A stretch of DNA of 64,000 nt, from positions 62,001 through 126,000 of the forward strand of contig NZ_JAOWPT010000015.1 of NCBI RefSeq assembly GCF_025753855.1, read 5' to 3'. The stretch comes from Mesorhizobium sp. ZC-5. Lineage in GTDB: Bacteria > Pseudomonadota > Alphaproteobacteria > Rhizobiales > Rhizobiaceae. A program made the translations under genes and the position numbers. The notes beneath the pieces are model-generated. The model ran no database searches and was not told the origin of the DNA. It saw only the letters and a program-made list of their open reading frames with translations. Positions 50,659 to 60,431 of the stretch are shown here, piece after piece; positions within the stretch are counted from its first letter, which is position 1; every line of letters starts with the position of its first letter.

Positions 50659-51863
50659 ATTACGACGTGATCGTCATCGGCGCCGGGCCGGCGGGGAGTT
50701 CCACCGCGCTGGCGCTGGCGCGGCAGGGTTGGAAGGTGGCGATCGTCGAAAAGGCCGCATTCCCGCGTCGTAAAGTGTGCGGCGAATTCATGTCCGCGAC
50801 CAATCTGGCGCTGCTGGACAAATTCGGCCTGGGTGACGCCTGGCGCACCGAGGCCGGTCCTGAGGTGCGGCGGGTCGGTCTTTTTGCCGGAAATCGGAAC
50901 ATCGAAGCGCGTATGCCGCCGGCGCCCGGGGGAGGATATGGACGGGCGCTTGGCCGCGACCTGCTCGACACCCTGTTTCTCGCCGCCGCGCGGGAAGCCG
51001 GCGCCGAGGTTTTCCAGCCCTGGCATGCCGTCGACATTGCCGGCGAGGGCACCGCGCAGGCGGTCAGAATCGCTACGGGAGAAGAGGAGCGTCTGCTCAG
51101 CGCGCCGGTGATCGTTGCCGCCCACGGCTCCTGGGAGCAGGGGAAGCTGCCCAGCCAGTTGCAGAAGACCAGCCGTCCGTCGGACCTGTTCGGCTTCAAG
51201 GCGCATTTCAGTGACGCGCACCTCACGGCCGATCTGATGCCGCTGTTCATTTTCCCCGGCGGCTACGGGGGCATGGTGTGGTCCGATCATGGCAGGCTGT
51301 CGATCTCCTGCTGCATAAGGCGCGATGTTCTGGCGGCGGTGCGCGGCAGCCACGGCGGCTTGCCTGCCGGCGAGGCAGTTTTCCGCCACATCGCCGCAAG
51401 CTGTCGGGGCGTGGCCGAGGCAATTCGGGACGATGTGGTGGCCGACGGCGGCTGGCTCGCGGCCGGACCGATCCGGCCGGGCGTCCGGCCGGGCTATGCG
51501 GACGACATCTTTCGCGTCGGCAATCTCGCCGGCGAATCGCATCCGCTCATCGCCGAAGGCATTTCCATGGCCATCCAGTCCGGCTGGCTGCTCGCCGCCG
51601 AATTGTCCGGTGTCGATCTTGGCGCGAGAAGCGCGCGTGCAAATGCCGGTCGCCGCTATTCGGCTGCCTGGCGGCGGCAGTTTTGGTTGCGCATCGTCGC
51701 CGCCGAAAGTTTTGCGCGCGCCGCCGCGTTTCCCGGGGCGGCGAGGATCGCCTGGCCGCTTGTTGGCGCCGTGCCGGGATTGCTGACACTGGGGGCGAGA
51801 TTGAGCGGCAAGACCAGGACCCCTGCCGGATTGGGTGTGAACGAACGGCCCGAACCGTACTGA
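50655..51863 (+). CDS. FAD-dependent oxidoreductase (geranylgeranyl-reductase/hydroxylase type) in the PKS operon
   Basis: A 402-residue flavoprotein. The FAD loop is YDVIVIGAGPAGSSTALALA, then KVCGEFMSATNLALL, and the GD-type motif is reflected in IFRVGNLAGESHPLIAEGI. It belongs to the group-A monooxygenase / geranylgeranyl reductase superfamily. In this context it may hydroxylate the methylated polyketide (towards a quinone) or reduce it. It overlaps the methyltransferase gene and ends the operon. Confidence 0.87.
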   Translation: MNYDVIVIGAGPAGSSTALALARQGWKVAIVEKAAFPRRKVCGEFMSATNLALLDKFGLGDAWRTEAGPEVRRVGLFAGNRNIEARMPPAPGGGYGRALGRDLLDTLFLAAAREAGAEVFQPWHAVDIAGEGTAQAVRIATGEEERLLSAPVIVAAHGSWEQGKLPSQLQKTSRPSDLFGFKAHFSDAHLTADLMPLFIFPGGYGGMVWSDHGRLSISCCIRRDVLAAVRGSHGGLPAGEAVFRHIAASCRGVAEAIRDDVVADGGWLAAGPIRPGVRPGYADDIFRVGNLAGESHPLIAEGISMAIQSGWLLAAELSGVDLGARSARANAGRRYSAAWRRQFWLRIVAAESFARAAAFPGAARIAWPLVGAVPGLLTLGARLSGKTRTPAGLGVNERPEPY

Positions 51864-52005
51864 GGCGAAAAAGGGAACAACGGAATCACAAATTGTTTCC
51901 GCCGCGCCGATCCAATGTCTATAAAATTAGTAGACTAAGTTGACTTTTCTCCGGAATGCGCCATCCTTTCATTGTCGCGGCAGGCGGGTAACCTCAGGAG
52001 GATCC

Positions 52006-52197
52006 ATGTCGGACTGGAAGGATTCCCTTTACCAACTGGTTCCGCAACGCTGGCGCAGCGCCGGAAAACAACGGAACCGGCGCTCGAATGCCGATACCCG
52101 GGGAGACAGCCGCGTTGTCGTGACCGATGCGGAAAAGCGCCTGCCGGAGCGCGAGGAAAGCCTCTACTGGGCCTGGCAATATCCGGGCAGCTGGTAG
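52006..52197 (+). CDS. Small hypothetical protein (63 aa)
   Basis: MSDWKDSLYQLVPQRWRSAG starts after a strong AGGAGG site with 4-nt spacing, which decides the start against the upstream in-frame ATG at 51940. The protein is basic and polar, ending ESLYWAWQYPGSW, a Trp/Tyr-rich tail. No transmembrane helix or known domain. The leader is AT-rich (51915-51945). Probably a real gene; function unknown. Confidence 0.6.
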   Translation: MSDWKDSLYQLVPQRWRSAGKQRNRRSNADTRGDSRVVVTDAEKRLPEREESLYWAWQYPGSW

Positions 52198-52429
52198 TTC
52201 CGGGACAGTGCTTTTCGACCTCAAACGGCCACGCATTGTTTGATGGCAAAACCCAAAGCGGAGGTTGCGTCGCGGCGCGAAAGTTGTCCATAATGTGGCA
52301 TCGGCAGTTTCGCCGACCCATTCCAGCAGCATGAAGAGGGTGTGTTTGCGGCCAGGAGGTCGAGTTCAGCTTTCAAGAGGGGCGGGGATATCCTTCGGTT
52401 GAAAACAACAAAAGAACGAGGAAACAGAG

Positions 52430-52753
52430 ATGCGACATGTGCTTCCGCCACTTCATGAAGGCCACGCGCCGGTTTTTCTCCACTATGCCTTCGAGGATGC
52501 GCTTAACGCCTATGAGGCGTGGCAGCAGGGGACGCCCGAACCGATTGTCGAATGCGACGGCAAGCCTACCGCCATCAGTGCCGTCTTCGGGCGCATGCGC
52601 ACCTGCACCGATATTCTCCCGGTTCGCGTGCTCGACGAGGTGCAGGCCCTGCTCGACGATCCGTCGCTCGAGCGCTTCACCGCCAACCAGACGACCTATG
52701 CTGAGGCAGCCCTTGTGCTGCGCGCGCTTTGCGTGGAGCGCCTGAAGGGTTGA
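52430..52753 (+). CDS. Hypothetical protein (107 aa)
   Basis: MRHVLPPLHEGHAPVFLHYA starts 8 nt after a GAGGAAA ribosome site. The protein is soluble and mixed alpha-helical by eye, with two short motifs (AVFGRMRTCTDILPVRV and QTTYAEAALVLRALCVERL). I recognise no domain. The preceding 232-nt gap has no gene I can support. Function unknown. Confidence 0.65.
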   Translation: MRHVLPPLHEGHAPVFLHYAFEDALNAYEAWQQGTPEPIVECDGKPTAISAVFGRMRTCTDILPVRVLDEVQALLDDPSLERFTANQTTYAEAALVLRALCVERLKG

Positions 52754-52850
52754 ATATCTAGGACACGCATCGAGGCTGTTAAGCGACCTTTATACACGCG
52801 GCGCCACCACACGGTTGGCGCCGTGTGTGTTGTTTGAGAACGGAGATCTG

Positions 52851-53300
52851 TCAGTTCAGCAGCAGGATCGCCAGGTTGAGCGCTGTCGCGAACGCCACCC
52901 AGGCCGCGTAGGGCAGGAACAAGACTGCCACAGTGCGATCGACCGGCCAAGTCTTCCAGATGAATAGCGCAATGGCGGCGAGCAGCGCGACAATCACAAT
53001 CAGGGCAAGCGTCACTGACTGTGCTCCGAAGAAAACCGGTGACCACAGGAAATTCAGCGCCATCTGCGTGAGCCACAGGCCTTTGAGGGAACCGAGATCA
53101 TCTGACCAGATGCGCCACCCCGCCACGGCGACCATGACGTAGAGGATAGTCCAGACCGGGCCGAACAGCCAGTTCGGCGGATTGAACCATGGCTTTTGCA
53201 GTCCCGCGTACCATTCGCCGGGTGCCGTCAGCCAGCCGATGAGCAGTCCAATACCCACGACTGCAATAATGAAGATAGTTAGCGGGATCCTTGAGCGCAT
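52851..53300 (-). CDS. tspO: TspO/MBR-family tryptophan-rich sensory protein
   Basis: A 149-residue five-helix membrane protein. WYAGLQKPWFNPPNWLFGPV and WTILYVMVAVAGWRIW are the TspO signatures, then NFLWSPVFFG and the C-terminal YAAWVAFATALNLAI. TspO binds and degrades porphyrins and modulates pigment or stress responses in alphaproteobacteria. It lies downstream of tRNA-Glu on the same strand. Confidence 0.92.
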   Translation of the reverse strand: MRSRIPLTIFIIAVVGIGLLIGWLTAPGEWYAGLQKPWFNPPNWLFGPVWTILYVMVAVAGWRIWSDDLGSLKGLWLTQMALNFLWSPVFFGAQSVTLALIVIVALLAAIALFIWKTWPVDRTVAVLFLPYAAWVAFATALNLAILLLN

Positions 53301-53385
53301 TCACCGAAACGCGGCAATCGCTTTTTGGTTCGTTGCCGGAAACATGGTTCGGGCGGAATGAAAGCGAAGGGTGTGGGGAAAAGTC

Positions 53386-53460
53386 TGGTACGCCCAAGGG
53401 GAATCGAACCCCTGTTACCGCCGTGAAAGGGCGGTGTCCTGACCGCTAGACGATGGGCGC
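53386..53460 (-). tRNA. tRNA-Glu (anticodon UUC)
   Basis: On the minus strand GCGCCCA (53460-53454) pairs with TGGGCGT, followed by A and an encoded CCA. The anticodon stem CCGCC/GGCGG encloses CTTTCAC, giving UUC. The D-arm CGTCTAGCGGTCAGGAC and T-arm AGGGGTTCGATTCCCCT are canonical. 75 nt with CCA. Confidence 0.95.
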
Positions 53461-53647
53461 GCGCAGACGACCGGGTTATAATTAGGTTGCGACCGGCGGG
53501 CAACCCGTGCGGGCGGCGGAAATCAAACTTTTTTGTGCTGGTGCGCGCGCTTTGGCTTTTCGCCCGAAGTCCTTGCAGGAAAACAAGTTTTTGGGCCGTC
53601 GCTGCGTCGGCGGAGCAGAGTGGGGCGTCAGGTCGCAGTGGATGGCG

Positions 53648-54886
53648 TTATTTGCGGCGACGGCAGCGCCAGTTCCAGTCGCGCTCGGGGCCGACGTCGA
53701 TGTGCACCGAGTTCGTATGGCAATAGGTGCCGACGCCGCCGCGGCCCGGCATGTTGCGCGCATAGCTCGCCAGTTCCCATTTGCTGACGCCTTCGACCTG
53801 AACGTCGGCGGCGGCGCAATACATGTGCAGAGAATTCTTGGCGCCGCGGGCACGGCGATTGTGCGTCGGGCTGCGGTAGCCGGAGGTCACGACGATCTTG
53901 CGGCCGTAATGCTTCTCGACCGTCTTGAGCACGCGCACCAGCGAAGGCTTCAGGCAGGCCACATCGACCCGCTCCGTCTGGGTGAGCAGGCCGTTGGGCG
54001 CCAGCCGGGCAAGGCCGGCCGCCGAAGCAAGCTGGATGGAACCGCCGTCTTCATCTTCGTGCAGGTCGACGTCGCTGTCGTCGTCGATGCCGGACTTCCG
54101 CTTGATCTCGAACAGTGCGGTCTGGCGCACACCAGGCAGCGGGTCCAGGTCGCCACCGCCCAGCGAAGCGCGAACCGCGGTCGGCTTGGCGTCATCTTCG
54201 GAGGCGGAAGCGAGTTGCACCAGTGGCTGGGCTTTTTCCGCCTTGGCCGGCGCAGCGGATGTGATCTGGGCGAAGGGCTTCGGTTTTGCCGGTGCGGCCG
54301 CGGCCGGCGAACTGCCGAAAAAGGCGGAAAGGAAACCGCGCTTCTTGGGTTCGATCGGCGCCGTCGCTGCGGCAGGGTCGGTGGCGGTAACGATGACTTG
54401 CTTGTCGTCGAGAGCCGCGTCCTTGGCGGTCGGAACAGGCGCTGTCGCGGTGGTGGCCTCCGCTTCCGCCTTCGGCGCTTCGGCGGTTTTGGCCGCCTCG
54501 GCTGCAGGCTGCGCTGTAGGAGTTTGCTCGGCTGCCGCCGTCTGCTGGTCCGTGGCCGCTTGTGCGGCAGCGGCTGCCGGGGCGGGGTTCGCAACTGCGT
54601 CAGGCGCTACGGCGGCAACTTCAGCGCCGCCGGGTTTCGTCACCGGGCGATAGGCGATCTGGTCGGGCAGGGCGGTGTCGCCCTCGCTCGACATGACAAG
54701 ACCGGAAGCTGGCGAAGTGTTGCCGATCGAATCAGCGGCAATATCGGTGCCGGCCATGTTGAAGCCGGGCGAAGCCATGTCCATTCCCTGGTCGGCGGTC
54801 GTGCAGGACGCCAGCAGCACGGCAAGGAGCGCGGCCAGAACGGCACGGCCTTCCCCGCCTGCTTTGCGCGGTCGTTCTGCTTTCAA
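53648..54886 (-). CDS. Lipoprotein with C-terminal M15/DUF882 (YcbK-like) peptidase domain
   Basis: A 412-residue protein from a TTG start (GAGGGGGAAG upstream). The signal and lipobox LLASC anchor it by Cys at about residue 28. A long Ala/Pro/Lys-rich low-complexity region covers about 80-250. The last 120 residues are an M15-type LD/DD-peptidase fold with YRSPTHNRRARGAKNSLHMY, CAAADVQVEGVS and NSVHIDVG, which supply the zinc ligands H, D and H. It probably trims peptidoglycan cross-links in the periplasm. Confidence 0.85.
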   Translation of the reverse strand: MKAERPRKAGGEGRAVLAALLAVLLASCTTADQGMDMASPGFNMAGTDIAADSIGNTSPASGLVMSSEGDTALPDQIAYRPVTKPGGAEVAAVAPDAVANPAPAAAAAQAATDQQTAAAEQTPTAQPAAEAAKTAEAPKAEAEATTATAPVPTAKDAALDDKQVIVTATDPAAATAPIEPKKRGFLSAFFGSSPAAAAPAKPKPFAQITSAAPAKAEKAQPLVQLASASEDDAKPTAVRASLGGGDLDPLPGVRQTALFEIKRKSGIDDDSDVDLHEDEDGGSIQLASAAGLARLAPNGLLTQTERVDVACLKPSLVRVLKTVEKHYGRKIVVTSGYRSPTHNRRARGAKNSLHMYCAAADVQVEGVSKWELASYARNMPGRGGVGTYCHTNSVHIDVGPERDWNWRCRRRK

Positions 54887-55100
54887 ACCGCTTCCCCCTC
54901 AGCTTTCCGAGCCGCCACGCAATCGAAGGACGACAATTCTGACTTGAACTAGGACTGCGTTACCTTACTCGGAAACCAGTCCTAACGATTCTCGGGTTCT
55001 CCGCAATTTCTTGCGCCATGGAGAATTAGGACAGCGAACATGCCTGCCACCATTTCGCCGGTTTTGAGCCGGAGGTCAATTCACCGCAGATTACAGACTG

Positions 55101-56996
55101 TTACACTCTTACTTTTACGTAACTACCCGGCGCATCGCCCAACGTCTTGGCTTTGCCGCCCGGCTTTCGCGCCGCGACCTTTGCATCGTCTCTGGCTTCG
55201 ATCCATTTTTGCCAGTGCGGCCACCACGAACCTGGCGTTTCCGTAGCTTTTTCAATCCATTGCTGGAAGTCGCCGACCGGCTTGCCGCCGGTCCAGTGCT
55301 GGTATTTGCCAAGCGATGGCGGGTTGACCACGCCGGCGATGTGGCCGGAGCCGGCCATCACGTATTCGACCTCGCCGCCGAAATATCTGCAGCCGAGGAA
55401 GACCGACTTTGCCGGTGCGATATGGTCTTCGCGCGACGCGAGATTGTAGACGGGAATCGTTATGTCCGACAATGAAACGGTGCGCCCGGCAAGTTGCATG
55501 TGGCCTTGCGAAAGATTGTTCTCCAGATAGCAGTTCCGCAGGTAGTAGGAGTGGTTCGCGGCCGCCATGCGCGTCGAATCGGCGTTCCAGTACAACAGGT
55601 CGAAAGGCAGCGGCTCCTTGCCCCGCATGTAGTTGTTGACGACATAGGGCCAGATCAGGTCGCCCGATCGCAGCATGTTGAAGGCTGTCGCCATCTTGGT
55701 CCCGTCGAGATAACCCTTGCCGCTCATCGACAGCTCGACCGCCGCGATCTGATCCTCGTCGACGAACACTTTCAGGTCGCCGGCATAAGTGAAGTCGACC
55801 TGGGTGGTGAAGAAGGTCACTGAGCGCACCCGCTCGTCGCCTTCCTGCGCCATCAGCGCAAGGGCTGCCGCAAGCAGCGTGCCGCCGACGCAATAGCCGA
55901 TCGCGTTGACTTCCTTCTCGCCGGTGGCGTTCTCGATCGTGTCGAGGCCGTATTGCAGGCCTTCGCGGATATAGGCCTCCCAGCCCTTGCTGCCGTGCCG
56001 CTCGTCCGGATTGATCCAGGAGATGACGAAAACGGTATGGCCTTGCGCGACGGCCCAGCGGATGAAGGATTTCTCCGGGTTGAGATCGAGGATATAGAAC
56101 TTGTTGATCCATGGCGGGCAGATCAGCAGCGGCCGTTTCAGCACCTTGTCGGTCGACGGCTCGTACTGGATGATTTCGGCGACATCGCTGCGCCCCACTA
56201 CTTTTCCGGGCGTCACCGCGATGTTCCTGCCTATCTCGAAGCGCGAATAATCGGCTTGCCTGAGTTTCAGGTCGCCCTTGCCGGCGGTGATGTCCTCGGC
56301 CAGCATCTTCATGCCGCGCACCAGGTTCTCGCCGCTCGAAGCGACGGTCTCGCGAAACAGTTCCGGGTTGGTCAGGATGAAATTCGACGGTGAGATCGCG
56401 TTGGAGATCTGCTTCACGTAGAAGCCGGCCTTGTGTTTGGTGTGTTCGTCGAGTCCGTCGGCGTGTTCGACGAGATCGCCGGCCCAGCGCGACGTCACCA
56501 GATAGGCCTGTTTGAGGAAATCGAAGAACGCGTTCCTGCCCCATTCGGGATCCTGGAAGCGCTTGTCGCCACGGTCCGGCTTGACGGCATCGTCACCATC
56601 TTCGTCACCACCGACCCGGCGGATGGCGTTCGCCCACACATTCATGTAGCCCGAAAACAGCCTGGTTTGGGCTTCGAGCGCCCGTTGCGGATCGGAAAGC
56701 CAATATTCCGACAGCTTGGAGAAGGTCTTGACCATGTCGGTCATCGGTTCGGCGACGCTGTCGCGCACCTCTCCTTTCTCGCGCGGCGTTACCCAGGCTG
56801 AAGCCGCCTTGCCGGCTTCCTCGACCATGCGCGCCAGGTTGAGGGCGAAGCGCTCCGGATCCTTGACCAGGTACTGCTCGACCGAAGCGGCGGAATCGCT
56901 TTCAGTGCCGGAGTCGCGGGCGGCGTCCTTCGTTTCCTTGTCGGCTGCCTTCGGCATGTTTCCGCTTGCCTCCCCAGGCGCTCTTTTATTTGACAT
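55101..56996 (-). CDS. phaC: Class I poly(3-hydroxyalkanoate) synthase PhaC
   Basis: A 631-residue polymerase making PHB-type storage granules from hydroxyacyl-CoA. The lipase-like box is [12 protein letters not shown] with nucleophile Cys369; the Asp is in [14 protein letters not shown] and the His in [32 protein letters not shown] is a class I block. Start ATG 56996 ([10 protein letters not shown]); ATG 56957 with GGGAGGC upstream is an alternative. It is divergent from the small lipoprotein gene. No phaA/phaB is nearby. Confidence 0.93.
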   Translation of the reverse strand: MSNKRAPGEASGNMPKAADKETKDAARDSGTESDSAASVEQYLVKDPERFALNLARMVEEAGKAASAWVTPREKGEVRDSVAEPMTDMVKTFSKLSEYWLSDPQRALEAQTRLFSGYMNVWANAIRRVGGDEDGDDAVKPDRGDKRFQDPEWGRNAFFDFLKQAYLVTSRWAGDLVEHADGLDEHTKHKAGFYVKQISNAISPSNFILTNPELFRETVASSGENLVRGMKMLAEDITAGKGDLKLRQADYSRFEIGRNIAVTPGKVVGRSDVAEIIQYEPSTDKVLKRPLLICPPWINKFYILDLNPEKSFIRWAVAQGHTVFVISWINPDERHGSKGWEAYIREGLQYGLDTIENATGEKEVNAIGYCVGGTLLAAALALMAQEGDERVRSVTFFTTQVDFTYAGDLKVFVDEDQIAAVELSMSGKGYLDGTKMATAFNMLRSGDLIWPYVVNNYMRGKEPLPFDLLYWNADSTRMAAANHSYYLRNCYLENNLSQGHMQLAGRTVSLSDITIPVYNLASREDHIAPAKSVFLGCRYFGGEVEYVMAGSGHIAGVVNPPSLGKYQHWTGGKPVGDFQQWIEKATETPGSWWPHWQKWIEARDDAKVAARKPGGKAKTLGDAPGSYVKVRV

Positions 56997-57068
56997 ATTA
57001 CCATGGGACGTCCATTGGGGTCCAATTGAGGACGTCCTCTGCTTTATAAAGCCTGCCGGGACAAGACT

Positions 57069-57425
57069 ATGACATATCGCATTGGCGGACATGTTTTTTT
57101 TGGCGTGCGGCTTTTGGCTGCGCCGGCCTCGGTGGCGGTGGCGCTCCTGCTTGCCGGTTGCGCCTCTTCCGTCGACGACGCGGTGCCCGCCGGCGCCAGG
57201 GGGCCGGTCAACACCGGCACGTTCCCCAACCTCAACGTCCCGCCGCAGCAGGCGGCCGAGCAGATGACGCCTGCACAAAGGAGCGCGGATATGGCCGCGC
57301 TGAGCGCGGCGCATAAGCAGAACGCGGCAACCGCTGCGGTACCTGCCGGTCAGACCGACCCGGCTGTACTGCGCAAGCTCGCCGACACCCATGCGGCCGA
57401 CACGCTGAAGGAAATCGAGCAGTAG
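57069..57425 (+). CDS. Small hypothetical lipoprotein (118 aa)
   Basis: The signal segment [19 protein letters not shown] carries the lipobox LLAGC with Cys at about residue 31. The mature part is Ala/Pro-rich, with [20 protein letters not shown] and a helical end [17 protein letters not shown]. It stands between phaC (divergent) and the aminotransferase gene. A related short lipoprotein is common at this place in rhizobia; function unknown. Confidence 0.75.
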   Translation: MTYRIGGHVFFGVRLLAAPASVAVALLLAGCASSVDDAVPAGARGPVNTGTFPNLNVPPQQAAEQMTPAQRSADMAALSAAHKQNAATAAVPAGQTDPAVLRKLADTHAADTLKEIEQ

Positions 57426-57525
57426 CCTTCCGGTGGCCGAAAGGTGGTCCCTGCGGCTATCGACCCATGCCTGAATTGCGTGTATATCGCGCCACCGAAA
57501 GCCCCTCGTGTCGTCTGGAACGGAA

Positions 57526-58743
57526 ATGGAAGAATTTCACAAGGTCCGCAGGCTTCCGCCCTATGTTTTCGAACAGGTCAACCGGCTGAAGGCCACTGCC
57601 CGTTCCAACGGCGCCGATATCATCGACCTCGGCATGGGCAATCCGGACCTGCCGACGCCCAAGGCGATCGTCGACAAGCTCTGCGAAGTGGTCCGCGATC
57701 CGCGCACCCACCGTTATTCGTCGTCGCGCGGCATCCCCGGCCTGCGCCGCGCCCAAGCCAATTATTATGCCCGCCGTTTCGGCGTGAAGCTCAATCCGGA
57801 TACCCAGGTCGTCGCCACCCTCGGCTCCAAGGAAGGCTTCGCCAACATGGCGCAGGCGATCACCGCACCTGGCGACGTGATCCTCTGCCCGAACCCGACC
57901 TATCCAATCCACGCCTTCGGTTTCATCATGTCCGGCGGCGTCATCCGCTCGCTGCAGGCGGAGCCGGATGACGGTTTCATCCCGGCGCTGGAGCGCGGTA
58001 TCCGTCACTCGATCCCGAAGCCGCTGGCGTTGATCCTGAACTATCCGTCCAACCCGACGGCGCTGGTGGCTTCGCTCGACTTCTACAAGGACGTCGTCGC
58101 CTTCGCCCGCAAGAACGACATCATCATCCTGTCCGACCTCGCCTATTCGGAGATCTACTTCGACGGCAACCCGCCGCCGTCGGTGCTGCAGGTGCCGGGC
58201 GCCATCGATGTCGCGGTCGAGTTCACCTCGATGTCGAAGACATTTTCCATGCCGGGCTGGCGCATGGGGTTCGCGGTTGGCAACGAGCGGCTGATTTCGG
58301 CGCTGACCCGCGTGAAATCCTATCTCGACTACGGCGCCTTCACGCCTATCCAGGTGGCGGCCGCGCATGCGCTCAACGGCGACGGAGCCGATATCGCCGA
58401 AGTCCGCGAGGTCTATCACCGGCGCCGCGACGTGATGGTCGATTCGTTCGGCCGCGCCGGCTGGGATATTCCCGCGCCCGCCGCATCGATGTTCGCCTGG
58501 GCGCCGATCCCCGAGCCGTTCAAGCATCTCGGCTCGCTGGAATTCTCCAAGCTCCTGATCGAGCACGCCGATGTCGCTGTGGCGCCGGGCGTCGGTTTCG
58601 GCGAACACGGCGACGATTTCGTGCGGCTGGCTTTCGTCGAGAACGAACACCGCATCCGCCAGGCAGCGCGCAACATCAAGCGCTTCCTGTCGTCGTCCGC
58701 AAAGCAGCCCAACAACGTGGTTTCGCTTACCGCGCGGCGTTGA
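57526..58743 (+). CDS. alaC: Class I aminotransferase, AlaC-type (alanine/glutamate-pyruvate)
   Basis: A 405-residue PLP enzyme. [20 protein letters not shown] is the AlaC-type opening. [34 protein letters not shown] and the PLP lysine in [15 protein letters not shown] are visible. The family also includes LL-diaminopimelate aminotransferase-like proteins; AlaC (pyruvate/alanine) is preferred given position before hom. GTG 57508 is an alternative start. The gap to hom is 38 nt, so the two are probably one operon. Confidence 0.88.
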   Translation: MEEFHKVRRLPPYVFEQVNRLKATARSNGADIIDLGMGNPDLPTPKAIVDKLCEVVRDPRTHRYSSSRGIPGLRRAQANYYARRFGVKLNPDTQVVATLGSKEGFANMAQAITAPGDVILCPNPTYPIHAFGFIMSGGVIRSLQAEPDDGFIPALERGIRHSIPKPLALILNYPSNPTALVASLDFYKDVVAFARKNDIIILSDLAYSEIYFDGNPPPSVLQVPGAIDVAVEFTSMSKTFSMPGWRMGFAVGNERLISALTRVKSYLDYGAFTPIQVAAAHALNGDGADIAEVREVYHRRRDVMVDSFGRAGWDIPAPAASMFAWAPIPEPFKHLGSLEFSKLLIEHADVAVAPGVGFGEHGDDFVRLAFVENEHRIRQAARNIKRFLSSSAKQPNNVVSLTARR

Positions 58744-58781
58744 TTTTTCGATTTCTGATACATTGAGGGGCGTTGCCGCGA

Positions 58782-60095
58782 ATGGCCGAAGCATTGCGTG
58801 TTGGAATAGCCGGTCTTGGCACGGTCGGAGCATCGGTGGTCCGCGTCATCACCGGCAAGGCTGCCGAACTCACTCGTCAGTGCGGGCGCGAGCTCGCGGT
58901 GGCGGCTGTTTCGGCACGAGACCGCAACAAGGACCGCGGCATCGATTTCGGCAACGCCAACTGGTTCGACGATCCGGTCGAAATGGCGAAATCCGCCGAC
59001 ATCGATGTTTTCGTCGAACTGATCGGCGGCGACGAGGGCGCGGCCCACGCTTGCGTCAAGGCGGCGCTGGAGGCTGGCCGGCACGTCGTCACCGCCAACA
59101 AGGCGCTGCTTGCCAAGCATGGCGTGTCTCTGGCCGAGATTGCCGAGAAGAAGGGAGTACTGCTGAATTATGAAGCCGCGGTCGCCGGCGGCATCCCGGT
59201 CATCAAAACGATGCGCGAGGCGATGGCCGGCAACAGCGTTACCCGCGTTTTCGGCATCCTGAACGGCACCTGCAATTACATCCTCACCCGCATGGAGGCC
59301 GAAGGCCTGTCCTTCGACGCCTGCCTCGAGGATGCGCAGCGCCTCGGCTATGCCGAGGCCGACCCGACATTCGACATCGAGGGTCACGACACCGCGCACA
59401 AGCTGTCCATCCTGACCAGCCTTGCCTTCGGTACCAAAATCGCCGCCGACGACATCTACATGGAAGGCATTTCCAACATCAGCCAGGCCGACATCCGCGC
59501 CGCCGGCGAACTCGGTTACCGCATCAAGCTTCTCGGTGTCGCCCAGAAGACCGAAAGCGGCATCGAGCAGCGCGTGCACCCAACCATGGTGCCGACCGCT
59601 TCGGTGATCGCGCAGGTGCATGGCGTGACGAATGCCGTCGCCATCGAGACCGATATTCTCGGTGAATTGCTGCTTTCAGGCCCGGGTGCCGGCGGCAACG
59701 CCACTGCATCGGCCGTCGTCGGCGACATCGCCGACATTGCAAAAAGCCGTCCCGGCTTCCAGCACGGCCCGGTCTTCGGCCGCCCCGCCAGGGAATTGCG
59801 GCCTTACAAGAAAGCCAGGATGCGCAGCCATGAAGGCGGTTATTTCATACGCCTGACCGTGCATGACCGTGTCGGCGTCTTCGCCGCGGTCGCCAAACGC
59901 ATGGCCGACAACGAGATTTCGCTGGAATCGATCGTCCAGCACGCGGCGGGGCAGGAGGCCGATGCCCAAAAAACCGTCATCCTGGTCACCCACGAAACCA
60001 CCGAAGCGGCGGTCCGCAAGGCGGTCGAGGGCATTACCAAGGATGGTCACCTGACCGACAAGCCGCAGGTCATCCGCATCGAGCGCGCTGGATAA
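58782..60095 (+). CDS. hom: Homoserine dehydrogenase
   Basis: A 437-residue NAD(P)-dependent enzyme of the threonine/methionine pathway. The cofactor loop is VGIAGLGTVGASVVRVI. TANKALLAKHG, ILNGTCNYILTRM and GYAEADPTFDIEGHDTAHKL are catalytic-domain signatures. A C-terminal ACT domain (FIRLTVHDRVGVFAAVAKRM) suggests feedback control by threonine. The stop region GCTGGATAAAACGC is repeated 14/14 at 60755-60768, on the far side of the toxin-antitoxin pair. Confidence 0.95.
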   Translation: MAEALRVGIAGLGTVGASVVRVITGKAAELTRQCGRELAVAAVSARDRNKDRGIDFGNANWFDDPVEMAKSADIDVFVELIGGDEGAAHACVKAALEAGRHVVTANKALLAKHGVSLAEIAEKKGVLLNYEAAVAGGIPVIKTMREAMAGNSVTRVFGILNGTCNYILTRMEAEGLSFDACLEDAQRLGYAEADPTFDIEGHDTAHKLSILTSLAFGTKIAADDIYMEGISNISQADIRAAGELGYRIKLLGVAQKTESGIEQRVHPTMVPTASVIAQVHGVTNAVAIETDILGELLLSGPGAGGNATASAVVGDIADIAKSRPGFQHGPVFGRPARELRPYKKARMRSHEGGYFIRLTVHDRVGVFAAVAKRMADNEISLESIVQHAAGQEADAQKTVILVTHETTEAAVRKAVEGITKDGHLTDKPQVIRIERAG

Positions 60096-60100
60096 AACGC
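60087..60100 (+). repeat. 14-bp direct repeat at the hom stop, left copy
   Basis: GCTGGATAAAACGC covers the last two codons and stop of hom and is repeated exactly at 60755-60768. It marks the left edge of the toxin-antitoxin insertion. Confidence 0.75.
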
Positions 60101-60116
60101 TCCGCGATTGATCTCC

Positions 60117-60148
60117 CGATCATTGTGAACTACAATTCACAATGATCG
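60117..60148. promoter_or_regulatory. Operator-like palindrome over the toxin start codon
   Basis: Two perfect 13-bp arms, CGATCATTGTGAA and TTCACAATGATCG, with a 6-nt centre CTACAA. The toxin ATG (60142) lies in the right arm. This fits autorepression by the HTH antitoxin or toxin-antitoxin complex. Confidence 0.75.
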
Positions 60149-60429
60149 AAGTTCGGCAGACGCCTTTCTTTCTCGAATGGCTTCGAACGCTGAAAGACGC
60201 GCGGGTGGCTGAACGAATTGCCCAGCGGATAACGCGTCTGCAATTCGGACTACTCGGCGACGTCAAGTTCTTCGACGGCATCGGTGAACTGCGCATCGAT
60301 ACTGGCCCAGGTTATCGGGTCTATTTTGTGCAGCGCGGCAAGGTGCTCATCATCCTTCTTTGCGGAGGCGACAAGAGTTCGCAAAAGAAAGATATAAAAC
60401 GCGCCATCGATATGGCGAAGGAGGTCTGA
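60142..60429 (+). CDS. RelE/HigB-type toxin (addiction module killer protein)
   Basis: A 95-residue protein of the COG3657/TIGR02683-like killer family within the RelE/ParE superfamily. IEVRQTPFFLEWLRTLKDAR opens it, then RIAQRITRLQFGLLGDVKFF, GELRIDTGPGYRVYFVQRG and the C-terminal DKSSQKKDIKRAIDMAKEV. Such toxins cut mRNA on the ribosome. It precedes its antitoxin by 2 nt (toxin-first order). No ribosome site is evident because the operator palindrome occupies that place. Confidence 0.87.
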   Translation: MIEVRQTPFFLEWLRTLKDARVAERIAQRITRLQFGLLGDVKFFDGIGELRIDTGPGYRVYFVQRGKVLIILLCGGDKSSQKKDIKRAIDMAKEV

Positions 60430-60431
60430 CA

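Noticed and set aside
49065-51542. 825-codon open frame antisense to the PKS operon.
   Set aside because: Opposite to three well-supported genes; composition is rich in Arg/Ser/Pro with no motif.
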